Translations under genes and position numbers: made by a program
Notes under the pieces: generated by a model
Seen by the model: only the letters and a program-made list of their open reading frames with translations
Databases searched by the model: none
What the model was told of the DNA's origin: nothing
In this document: one piece after another, positions 37,158 to 47,039 of the stretch
How positions within the stretch are numbered: position 1 is the first letter of the stretch
How the letters are laid out: each line of letters opens with the position of its first letter
Assembly (NCBI GenBank): GCA_037349315.1
Contig: JBAIAC010000007.1
Coordinates: 3,658,001-3,722,000, forward strand
Length of the DNA: 64,000 nucleotides
Direction: 5' to 3'
Origin: Chelydra serpentina
Lineage: Eukaryota > Chordata > Testudines > Chelydridae

Positions 37158-37497
37158 AAAGGCTTCCCTGCTGGCCACTGGCTGCTCCTGAAACCTTCTC
37201 ATTAGATCAATGTGGGGGACAAGATGGGGAGAGATCCCCTCAAAAATGAAACAACCCCCTAAGATATGATTACATTCTCCACAGGAATGGTGATGGGGGG
37301 GGGGGGGGGTGATATATCCCCCCACTCACTGTGTGTAGGTCTTGAACCCCAAGTAGGAGGCAAAGCCTGGGGTGGCTGGTATCTGGAGGCTACTACCTCC
37401 ATCTTCTGTGTGTCAAAGGGGAGAGCTGCACCCAGCCCCTGAGGGGTGATTGGGCCCAGTGCTGGGGTCACAGTGAGACACCCCACAATCCTCTCTC

Positions 37498-38095
37498 CTG
37501 CTTTACTGCACTGCCTGGTGTGTGCATAGCCACGCCCCCCCCCACCTCTCCTCCCCACCCCCCCACACCTTCCCCACAACCCCCGACACGCACTCAACTC
37601 CTCCACCCCACACACCGCTACCACCCCCACCCCCCACCTCTCCTCCCCACACCCCAACCCCCACCTCCCCACAACGCCCGACACGCACTCAACTCCTCCA
37701 CCCCCCACACCCCCACCCTAACCCCCCACCTCTCCTCCCCACACCCCAACCCCCACCTCCCCACAACCCCCGACACGCACTCAACTCCTCCACCCCACAC
37801 ACCGCTACCACCCCCACCCCCCACCTCTCCTCCCCACACCCCAACCCCCACCTCCCCACAACGCCCGACACGCACTCAACTCCTCCACCCCCCACATCCC
37901 CACCCTAACCCCCCACCTCTCCTCCCCACACCCCAACCCCCACCTCCCCACAACCCCCGACACGCACTCAACTCCTCCACCCCCCACATCCCCACCCTAA
38001 CCCCCCACCTCTCCTCCGCACACCCCAACCCCCACCTCCCCACAACGCCCGACACGCACTCAACTCCCCCACCCCCCACATCCCCCTCACCCACT
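37498..38095. repeat. C-rich 92/95-bp minisatellite beside the bidirectional promoter
   Basis: The anchor CGACACGCACTCAACTCC recurs at 37584, 37679, 37771, 37866, 37958 and 38050 (spacings 95, 92, 95, 92, 92). Two unit types alternate: one has CACACACCGCTACCACC, the other CACCCTAACCCC. The plus strand is almost free of G outside the anchor. The array lies in WDHD1 intron 1, just downstream of the inferred exon 1. Confidence 0.95.
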
Positions 38096-38131
38096 CCCAC
38101 CGGCGAGACCCAGCCTCTGCCCAGCGCTCAC

Positions 38132-38250
38132 CGGTCACTGTCCCGCCCGGCCCCGCTTCCAGCCTTCCCGCGCTCCCTGCCGGCGCAGCTGCGCCTGCGC
38201 GACCCTGCCTCAGCCCGCCCCGCGCGACTCGGGCCTACTGCTCCCGTCAG
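38132..38250 (-). other. WDHD1: Inferred non-coding exon 1 of WDHD1
   Basis: The start codon exon has an upstream acceptor-like site, so a 5' UTR exon is expected near the CpG-rich region. Read on the minus strand, GACCG/GTGAGC is a good donor, with the exon edge at 38132. The upstream limit is a guess. Confidence 0.4.
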
Positions 38251-38349
38251 CGGCCGGGGCGGGGCCGGCGGGGCGAGCCCGAGCCGGGGAAGAAGGATGG
38301 TGGCGGCGGGCGCGACTCAGGCCGTTTCGGAGCTGCTCTGCCCAGGCAG
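38250..38349 (+). other. SOCS4: Non-coding exon 1 of SOCS4
   Basis: The sequence CCAGGCAG/GTGAGG at 38342-38354 is a strong donor just downstream of the promoter. The coding exon has an unambiguous acceptor at 46940, so a spliced leader exon must exist upstream. This is the best candidate. Its 5' edge is unknown. It contains an ATG at 38297. Confidence 0.6.
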
Positions 38350-38429
38350 GTGAGGGGATCGGCGCTCCGCCAGGCGGGTAGCGGGCCGGGTTTCCCCCGC
38401 CATAGAGTCCGGTAGGCAACTCCGTACCC

Positions 38430-39760
38430 TGCGCCTTCCTTCCTGCCCCACTGCCCCTCCTCAGCCCGCCCCCCTCTTCCCCCTGCCCCACTGCCCCTCC
38501 TCAGCCCGCCCCCCTCTTCCCCCTGCCCCCCTCTTCCCCTCCTCGCCCGTCCCCCTCTTCCCCCTGCCCCACTGCCCCTCCTCAGCCCGCCCCCCTCTTC
38601 CCCCTGCCCCACTGCCCCTCCTCAGCCCGCCCCCCTCTTCCCCCTGCCCCATTCCCCCTTCCCCTCCTCAGCCCGCCCCCCTCTTCCCCCTGCCCCATTC
38701 CCCCTTCCCCTCCTCAGCCCGCCCCCCTCTTCCCCTGCCCCTCCTCGCCCGTCCCCCTCTTCCCCCTGCCCCATTCCCCCTTCCCCTCCTCAGCCCGCCC
38801 CCCTCTTCCCCCTGCCCCATTCCCCCTTCCCCTCCTCAGCCCGCCCCCCTCTTCCCCTGCCCCTCCTCGCCCGTCCCCCTCTTCCCCCTGCCCCATTCCC
38901 CCTTCCTTCTGCCCCTCCTCAGCCTGCCCCTCCTCCTCTTCCCCCTCATCAGCCTGCTCTTCTCCTCTTCCTTCTGCCTCACTCCCCTTCTCCTCTTCCT
39001 TCTACCCTACTGCCCCTTCCTTCTGCCCCTCATCAGCCTGCCCTCCTCCTTTTCCCCCTGCCCTCTCCTTCTCTTCCCCCTGCCCCACTCCCCCTTCCCC
39101 TCATCAGCCTGCCCACTCCCCCTTCCTTCTGCCCCTCTCCCCCTTCTCCTCTTCCTTCTGCCCACTCCCCCTTCCTTCTGCCCCTCACCAGCCTGCCCTT
39201 CTCCTCTTCCTTCTGCCCCACTCCCCCTGCCCCTCATCAGCCTGCCCTTCTCCTCTTCCCCCTGTCCCCTCCTTCTCTTCCTTCTGCCCCACTGCTCCTC
39301 CCTCCTCCTCTTCTCCCTGCTCCCACCCCAGCCTGCCTCACTCCCCCTTCCTCCTCTTGCCCCAGCCCCACTCCCCCTTCCTCCTGTCCCAGCCTCCTCC
39401 TGCACTTGCCCCTGTCTGCCCCGCTGCTCTCCCCTTCCTTCTGCCCCAGCCTGTCTCACTCCCTCTTCCTCCTCTCTCCCTGACCCAGCTTGTCTCACTC
39501 CCCCTCCTCTGTATTACAGCCTCCCTCTTCCTTGTGTCCCCTCTGTGCCCCCAGCTCTTCCCCTCCTTCTTTTTCCCTCCCTGTCCCTCCCTGTCCCATT
39601 ACTCCTCCTGTCTCTCTCATTTTCCGCCAGTCCCCTCTGTCCCCTCGTCTCCATTCTCTCTTCTCCAACCCTCCCCCATATTCTTCCTCCCTCTAATTTC
39701 CTCTTCCTCTCTCCCCACGCCCCCTCTGTCATTCCCTCTTCCCCTTGCCACCCATCCAGC
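38430..39760. repeat. Pyrimidine-rich VNTR and polypyrimidine tract in SOCS4 intron 1
   Basis: Units of the type CCTCCTCAGCCCGCCCCCCT and CTTCCCCCTGCCCCACTG repeat from 38450 to about 38930. They then decay into CCTTCTGCCCCACTCC variants as far as 39760. The plus strand is nearly pure C and T over 1.3 kb. It starts within 100 bp of the exon 1 donor. Long reading frames here are artefacts. Confidence 0.95.
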
Positions 39761-39899
39761 TGTTCAGTTAATCCAGTCTATCTTTGTGTCTGATGGTGAG
39801 TGTTATCTGCTGCTGCCTGGCATGAGGTCCGGCTCTGAGATTCCCACCTGCATATTCCCCTTGTAATGTCTTTGCCAGGGAGCATCAGGTAAGTAATGT

Positions 39900-41650
39900 T
39901 GGCTACATTTGCATTCAGATAGTGCTATTCTTTTATTTATTGCTCACGAGCAGCTAAAAGAGAGGGAGTCAAAGCTTTGATCAGTTCACACGTTTTAGCA
40001 TGTGCCTTAAAATATGGTGGGATGCTGGGTTTTTAATACTGCTCAGAACGGACTGGTGACAGAAGCTAGTGTTTAGAAATAAGTATGCACAAATCTATGC
40101 TTCATTTCAAATATGCATTGTTTTCCATTTATAGTCTTTCAGGGTGGTCCTAAAGCATCAGTTATTTAGGTTTTTAAATAGTTTTAGGCTGAACTTTTAA
40201 TAGTGGGGTTGTATCTCATTCATGGAGTGGAAGCTCTTGTATCTCATTCATGGAGTGAAAGCTCTACAATGTAGATAAGTACAAGTAATCGTGTTTTCCT
40301 TTTGTTGTTAATTCCAGAGAGTCAGGTATTAAATGCCTGTGATTTCATAAGCACTGGGGAGACACTTATTAGTATTTTGAGGACACATTCCCTTTTTTCT
40401 CATATATAGTCTTCCTGAAGGGGAGAATAACAGGAAATCAAACTTGTCCTCCTAAGTATTTTGGTGCAGGTTTGTTGCTGTAGATACTGTAGTTGTGACG
40501 TCTACAAAAGCAGTTAAAATAAATGTTGATGTCTTATAGCCTGTGTTTGCAGAACACAAGAACATTTTTGTGTTTCATGCTGACTTACATAGTCATTTTT
40601 ACTAAAATAGTCTCTCAGAGTACACTGACATATTTTTATAAACACAAGGCGCCGTCTTACACTATTCTGAGTGATGCTGCTGTTATAATTTTTAGCTATA
40701 ATAGCTTGACTGTACAAGTCAAAGCTGCAGTGTTTTGTTGGTCATTTTAAAAAAGAAGTTGTCCCTGCAAGCACATTTGGTCCTTTACAACGTTCATTAA
40801 TTAATATTCATTTTTTAAATTGAACTAATATTTCCATTTGTGATCTTAACTCCTCCATTCTCAATGAAATTGTGGAAAGCTCCAGTTAAAGAACATGATC
40901 CTGCAGTCCTTATTCAGGCATCATATTTCCTATTGATGTTGGCGGGTATTAAATAAAGAGTGCAAGATCTGACCCATTGTGGGATCATTCTCACAATCAT
41001 GAGAGACTCATCTGTTACTGTTCTATAACTAGAGGTATCTTACTGATACTTTGTGATTTTAAGAAAAACCATTTTTATCTGAAATAAGAAAACACATCTG
41101 TTTTCCCTTCCTGTACCTTTAAAGATATGGCCCATTTTATTTGTGCTTCCAAGAAAAATTGCTTATAGGCTGAAACCTTTTATGCCCAGTTTTTTTTTTC
41201 CTGCAGTTGCATTATCAGTGCCTGGCGAAGGGAAATAATTTTTGCATTGGAACTGTTATTGGGCCCTTTGTAATAGTCACATCATTAGTGCTTTCATGTT
41301 TGAGTCAGTGACAGTATTAGACTCTAGGCTTCCTTTATATTTTTTATTTTTTAATATTCTCAGCTCTCATTATGGAACCTTGTAGAAGCTGTGCAGAGAC
41401 ATAGTTTTCAGTGGGGATATGGGGTAATATGTGTTCTAACAAATTATTATAGTAGGAACTCCTAATCAGGTGAGTGGGAAGGTAGAACTACTCTCTTCAA
41501 CTCATAAATTTCTTATGGGGGCTGAGGGAATTTCATGTCAAATGTTTTAAAACAATTCAGTAGTCTTATGCATAGTGTCTTTCATAAATGTTTTAATGCT
41601 TTCATCTCAAATGCTTTATACTGTAAAGGGTGCTTTAACTACAAGATCAG
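39900..41650. other. SOCS4 intron 1, unique-looking AT-rich sequence
   Basis: No gene, RNA or repeat family recognised, apart from a short tandem copy of TTGTATCTCATTCATGGAGTG at 40208-40262. Confidence 0.4.
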
Positions 41651-41654
41651 GTTA

Positions 41655-42185
41655 CAGCTAATCTTGCTGAAGCTGAATCCGTATAAGATAGATATGATGT
41701 TGTTAGGGTAGGAAAGCCACCAGAAGATATGGCAATAATTGTGTCTGTACTTTAACAACAAATGGAGGGCAATCTGGGGGTATTATTGGATCCTCAGCTG
41801 CTGTTAAAAAATTGTCTAGCAGTAGTTTTCTATTAAGGCTTGTTTCATCTTTGCTTGGCCAAGAGGGTACAATTATTTTTTCCCAGACCTTACTACCGTC
41901 ATCTATGCATTTGTTGTCTGCGTATTAGGTTACTGCAGGGCAGGGCACACTACATGGGGCTACACTTTAAATGTACCTGGGCGCTGAAGCTTGTGCACAT
42001 TGCAGTAACTGACTTATTAATTGGTGTAAACTTACTGGGAGCATGATAGCAGTGCTCCATGATTTGCAGTGCCTGCCTATTTGGTTTCTGTGTGGAATTT
42101 AAAGGCTTGGTCTTGCTCTATAAGGCCCTGAATGTCTTGGTACCTGCCTACTTGAGATACTGCTTCTCTCCCTGAGCCACATGGC
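41655..42185 (+). mobile_element. L2-like LINE relic
   Basis: Translation in pieces follows the L2 ORF2 C-terminus: LNPYKI, LGVLLDPQL-like, then an FVVCVLGYCRAG segment equivalent to the usual SRLDYCN, and DLQCLPIWF/LYKALNVLVPAYL near the end. No intact frame. Confidence 0.6.
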
Positions 42186-42477
42186 CACTGCTGTTTAGTC
42201 TGCCTCAGGTACTTTTAGAATTTGTAACATAAATCAAAATAAATAAATAGTTGGAACTGAGACAAATCAACAGAGACAAGGGAATTGGGAGTTAAAGCTA
42301 TGTTTAACTGGGTTTATTTCAGAAGTCAATAGTGTCCCACCTTCAGTGGAAACAAAAGTGTTAAATTAAAGTGAGGTGTGATGGTCAAAATAATGATTGG
42401 GCAAAGATTAATGTGAACAGCAGTTGATCGATGAGAAATACATAAATAACTGAATATATTTTTGTATATAATAACTA

Positions 42478-42615
42478 GGGCTGGATGACGGGATGGATGA
42501 TTACCTGTTCTGTCCATTCCCTCTGAAACATCTGGCACCACCCGCTGTTGGAAGACCGGATACTAGGCTAGATGGACCATTGGTCTGACCCAGTGTGGCT
42601 TTCTTATGTTCTTAA
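42478..42615 (+). mobile_element. CR1-type LINE 3' end, plus strand
   Basis: GATTACCTGTTCTGTCCATT, TAGGCTAGATGGACCATTGG and TCTGACCCAGTGTGG, ending TTCTTATGTTCTTAAC. Same family as 14484 and 34806, opposite strand. Confidence 0.75.
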
Positions 42616-43099
42616 CTTGTCATTTGTTTTTTTTTAAAATCTAAAAAAAACCCTAAAAATACTAATAAAAATAGATGACATATAAATATAGACCATTCAA
42701 ATAATATATCATCTAATTTATACATGTTATTGAAATGTAAGCATTCTGAAACTATAGGTAGTAGTTAGGAAAAAGTATTTTGTAGATTTGAATGCTATAA
42801 GTTACGTAAAAATATCAACTTCCACAATTATGACTGAAATTAACCGTATTGGTTAGTAGTATACCAGGGTTGGGGTTGTCATTTAATGAGAGGAATAATC
42901 AGATGGAGACACTTGGATTTTTATATTTGAGTAGAGAACTGTCTAAATAATTAATCACATGGAAACTTAAACAACTTGATTTAGAAAGATTTTGGAGGGA
43001 TTGGCAGTGGAGTGCAGACAGACATTCGTGGTGGCTGTAGAAAAATAATATTTTAGTAGAGCAACACTCAGGCTATTCAGAACAAGACTTCCCTGTGTT

Positions 43100-43190
43100 T
43101 GCTATGGCCCTGATCCTACTGCTTCTGAAATCTATGGGAGTTTTGCCATTGACTTCAGCACACAGAATCAGGCTCTATCTCTTTGATATT
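43100..43190. repeat. Amniote foldback repeat
   Basis: GGCCCTGATCCTACTGCTTC and AGAATCAGGCTCTATC flank GGGAGTTTTGCCATTGACTT. Confidence 0.5.
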
Positions 43191-43839
43191 TTCACTGGCT
43201 GGTGATTGTTGCTTACTGTCTGATTGGGGGCAGCATTTTCATTGTATAAATGCATCCGCTAGAAGATACTGCTTTTAGTTGAGATCCTGAAGTTTATGTC
43301 AGGACACAGTGTAGCAATGACCCTGTAGGGATTTTGAAGCTATGATGATGTCTGATACCTTCAGAATCCGGTGTCCTGACATGAACCCTGTTTTATCTAT
43401 GCATATTGTTTTGTCTTGTCATTTGTTTAGGAGGAAGAGTTTCATGTTTAAGAGTTTTCTGTCAGCGTATCTGCTTTTAACATGCCTAAGGTATATCCAC
43501 TTTACAAGAAAGCATCAGTAGACAGGAAACTCTCTAATCCTATGTATATAATTATCTGCCGGTTGTTGTGTCTATTCATCTTTGTAAATGTAAAGTTCTC
43601 AGAGCTGACATGCATAACTTGGTATACTAGATAGCTTCTTCATTTAACATTGCCCGGTAGATAGAAGTATACTCTCTATCTCTGCTGCCTTTCTCTTTTT
43701 CTTTTTCCTTGGGTTGCATTTCCGTCACTAATGAAAGTACGCCTATATGGCGTTATTTGGTTAGAAAGTCTTCAGTTTATGGCTAGGATAGTTAAGTGTA
43801 CAGTACCTATCCAAGGTACTTATATGAAGCCAATCACTA

Positions 43840-44370
43840 TAATATCTGAGCACCTCAGAATCTTTAAAGTAGTTATCCTCACAATACCCCTGTGACTTTG
43901 CTTTTAACTTAATTTTATAAATCGAGAACTAAGACCTGGTCTGTGCTAGAAAATTAGATCAGTTTAACTACATCGGACAGGGGTGTGAAAAATCCACATC
44001 CCTGAGCGGGGTAGTTAAAACCGACCTAAGTCCCCATGTAGACAGAACTAGGTCAACAGAAGAATTCTTCCATCAACCCAGCTACTGCCTCTTGGGGAGG
44101 TGGATTACCTACACTGACAGCAGACTACCTACATTGGTGTAGGAAGTGTCTATACTGAAGCACTGCAGTCATGCAGCTGTGCCGCTGTAGTGTTATGAGG
44201 CATGCAGAGACTGAGGGCCAGTTTTTTTTAAAGGTATTTAGGCACCTAACTTCAATTGATTTCAATGGGATTTAGTGGCTTGCTCAACTTCACACAGGAA
44301 GTATGTACAGAGCTGAGAATTAAATTTGAGTCTCCCAGATCCCCAACTAGCCATTGCACCATCCTTTCTG
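43840..44370 (+). mobile_element. MIR-like SINE relic split by a later insertion
   Basis: The left half (43840-43927: AGCACCTCAGAATCTTTAAA, ATAAATCGAGAACTAAG) and right half (44262-44370: TGGCTTGCTCAACTTCACAC, TTTGAGTCTCCCAGATCCC, AGCCATTGCACCATCC) are the two parts of a CORE/MIR-type SINE. The DNA element at 43928 lies between them. Confidence 0.6.
43928..44212. mobile_element. Non-autonomous DNA element inside the MIR relic
   Basis: AGACCTGGTCTGTGCTAGAA at the left, shared internal blocks with 33575 (AAGAATTCTTCCATC, AGCTACTGCCTCTTGGGGAG), and a right part with GTGTCTATACTGAAGC. The right end is diverged. Confidence 0.65.
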
Positions 44371-44811
44371 TCCTTTTATCAGGCCAAGTTCAGATCTGGT
44401 TTTGAAAGGCTGCAGCTCCAGGTACTCCTGCATATATTTTGAGTAGCAATTGCCTTTCTAATTGGCCTGACAAAATTAGTCTGCAGCAGCAGATGAAACT
44501 GAGAAAATAATATTCTGTTTGGGGCAGGGCAACCTTTTCATTATGTGTATCTACAGTGCCTACCACGACAGGAGCCTGATCCCTGATTGGACCTTCTAGG
44601 CACTACTGAAGTACAAAGGCTAATTGTTCATCATATATGTATATGGATGTAAATGAAAACTGGGCCAATGAATCTATTAAACTTACTCTCCAGACCTGTA
44701 GTTCCCATTCTCAAATACTAGATATTGTTGAGTTTTTAATCGAGTGCTCTAATCGAATACTTTTCACAAACTTCTGGTACTTCCTGTATATTTCCCCTAC
44801 TCGACATAAAA

Positions 44812-45072
44812 GATATGTCTACACAGCAACTGGGAGTGAGCCTTCCAGCCTGAGTAGACAGGGTGGGGCTAGTATGCTAAAAATAACTCTGTGGATGTTG
44901 AGGCGTCACCGGCAGCTCAGGTTTGCCACCTGAGCTTGGACCCAGGAGGTAGGGTGGGTCTGAGCTCGGGCGGCGAGGCCGAGCCTCCTCCAGTGCTGCA
45001 GTGTTCACACAACTATTTTTAGTGCACTAGTGCAAGCCCTGCTGCCATATATCTGTCTACCGAGGCTGCAAA
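44812..45072. mobile_element. Non-autonomous DNA element
   Basis: It begins AGATATGTCTACACAGCAAC and ends TATATCTGTCTACCGAGGC. The inner GAGCTCGGGCGGCGAGGCC is CpG-rich. Confidence 0.6.
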
Positions 45073-46274
45073 GTCCATACTATGCCTGGGGGAAATACTT
45101 TCTAGTAAAATTAAGTGACTCTCCAAAATTCCACAGTGGAGTTACATCAGGGATGAATTTGGCCCATTGATTAAATTTAAACATCTTGCTAGCCTAATAG
45201 TAGTGCCGTGTAGTTCTATATGAGAGACATAGGTTTCATTTATCATCTGACTCTCTTACTCACTCACTAACAGAGGAAGAGGGAACTCAGCATGCAGAAG
45301 TGCCAGCATGCTCAGTCCCTCAGGGAATGCAGAGCGATGGGGTATAATACTGCGTAATTCTCGTGATGAGAATGGATTTGATGGAGAGAGGAAATGTATG
45401 CCTTTTCTTTCCCTTCTTTGTATTCACCATCTCTGTCAGTTTTTAAACAGTGGAGGAGAGGACGCATATCCTGATTTTGGTATGGAAAAAACCTACGTCA
45501 GGTTATGACAGACCTGGAGTGTTTAGATGCACCTTGCCATGCATGTTGAAAAATGTACTACTATACTTTCCGCTATGTACTCAGAAGGAGATTTTTTCAA
45601 AATGCCCTCCTCCCTTCCCTGTAGTACGTGTGTGTGTGTGAGAGAGAGTGCGTACGTACACATTTTAACTCTTAAGAATACAATAAGCCTTAGGAAGCAA
45701 ACATAGGGAGTGAACTAAGCATGTATAAGTCTCAGGAAAACGCTCATTTAATGTAATAAGTAATAAGCAGCTCCATCTTTCATGGCCTTTTTTCAATTGC
45801 TTTTGGTAAGGGATCTGGATTTGTTTTAATCCTTTTCAGTATGTAAAGCCCCAGATATTTCAGCCCCTTGGGGACCTAATGTTTTTTTTAACTCCATTTT
45901 GAAAAATAAATGAAAACAGCATTCAGAGATTGGCAGAATCTGTGACTTACTTATTTTTAATTTATTTTGTATCCTGAAAGTGACCCGAAAATGTTAGTTA
46001 AGAATAGGATCCTAGGCATCAGACTTTGTGGATTAGTAATAAATAAGCATATCATCTAGGTACAGTCGCTCTTTGTACTCTTTGACCTACTTTGTTTCTG
46101 TTCTGGTTTGTTCTTTCCTGAAAGGCTGATTGAAATAGATGCAGCATTTGCTCAGTGAACAACCAAAGCAATATAACCTAATGCATGTAGTGTGCCATTT
46201 TAAAACCTACCTGGCGCAAAATTGTTGTCAAAATTGTTTTCTGCTATAAAGCGTGGTGTACGTATGCCTTATTC

Positions 46275-46695
46275 CAGGGGTGGCCAACCTGTGGCTCCGG
46301 AGCCACATGCGGCTCTTCAGAAGTTAATATGCGGCTCCTTGTATAGGCACCAACTCCGGGGCTGGAGCTACAGGAACCAACTTTCCAGTGTGCCGTGGGG
46401 TTCTCACTGTTCAACCCCTGCCCCCACTCCACCCCTTCCCACCCCCTCCCCTGAGCCTGCCATGCCCTCGCTCCTTCCCCTCCCTCCCAGAGCCTCCTGC
46501 ATGCCACGAAACAGCTGATGGGGAGGTGTAGGGAGGGAGGTGTAGGCGCTGATTGGCAGTGCTGCCAGTGGGCGGGAGGTGCTGGGAGTGGGGGGGAGCT
46601 GTTGGGGAGTGGGGGCTACTGACATATTACTGTAGCTCTTTGGCAATGTACATTGGTAAATTCTGGCTCTCTCAGGCTCAGGTTGGCCACCCCTG
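46275..46695. mobile_element. Non-autonomous hAT element with perfect 8-bp target duplication (SOCS4 intron 1)
   Basis: It begins CAGGGGTGGCCAACCTG and ends CAGGTTGGCCACCCCTG, 17-bp terminal inverted repeats with one mismatch. CCTTATTC flanks it on both sides (46267-46274 and 46696-46703). The element is 421 bp with a C-rich left and G-rich right interior. It lies 245 bp before the SOCS4 coding exon. Confidence 0.95.
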
Positions 46696-46940
46696 CCTTA
46701 TTCATACTGAAGGAGATGGTAACTAGTGGAAAATATTAATAATGGAGAAGGATTAAGAGTGTCTAGGTCTGCGACCAAGGCAGTTTTTGTGCAGAATCTT
46801 CCTAATGAATTGAGCTTGGTGTATATTATTTATACATATGCCAGCAGTTAATTGCCATTACTGTCATTTATACAGTTGAATTGGTCTTGTGTTGTGAATT
46901 TGTAAAGCTGTTAACCAAGTTGTGTTTTCTGTTTCCTTAG

Positions 46941-47039
46941 ATACTTCCAGAAAATGCCTGAAAGAAGCTTCAAGCTGTAGAAACTGTTACAGAAAAACAC
47001 AACATATAGCTCTGGGACTTTTGGAATTAAGCTGTCAAA
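46941..47039 (+). other. SOCS4: SOCS4 5' UTR part of the coding exon
   Basis: The acceptor is a pyrimidine-rich tract ending GTTTCCTTAG at 46940. The 99-nt leader runs to the start codon. The context of the main ATG is TCAAAATGG (A at -3, G at +4), a strong initiation context. Confidence 0.85.

Larger units (their letters stand above)
38110..38349. promoter_or_regulatory. CpG-rich bidirectional WDHD1/SOCS4 promoter
   Basis: A short GC- and CpG-dense segment sits between the divergent genes. It has no obvious TATA box. A GC box GGGGCGGGGC lies at 38256-38265, with related boxes on both sides. An NRF1-like palindrome GCGCCTGCGC is at 38191-38200. WDHD1 and SOCS4 are divergent neighbours in other amniotes, which fits a shared promoter. 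Start sites were not measured. Confidence 0.7.
38297..46980 (+). promoter_or_regulatory. Candidate upstream ORF in the SOCS4 leader (spliced 38297-38349 + 46941-46980)
   Basis: If exon 1 ends at 38349 and exon 2 starts at 46941, an ATG at 38297 (A at -3, G at +4) opens a 31-codon frame. It reads MVAAGATQAVSELLCPG, crosses the junction, continues RYFQKMPERSFKL and stops at 46978-46980. That is 59 nt before the SOCS4 start. Such an ORF would lower SOCS4 translation. It depends on the inferred first exon. Confidence 0.4.

Noticed and set aside
37700..38010. Telomere-like CCCTAACC motifs
   Set aside because: Only one CCCTAA per minisatellite unit; not a (CCCTAA)n run.
37584..38070. CRISPR-like array of regularly spaced repeats
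   Set aside because: Units are contiguous tandem copies without unique spacers, in a vertebrate intron.
37520..38353. 277-residue proline/threonine-rich reading frame on plus, with mirror frames on minus
   Set aside because: It is the translation of the C-rich minisatellite and runs into the promoter. All frames are open because the array lacks stop triplets. No domain or codon bias.
38210..39866. Gly/Arg/Glu-rich frames on minus and Ser/Pro/Leu-rich frames on plus
   Set aside because: These are by-products of the pyrimidine VNTR in SOCS4 intron 1.
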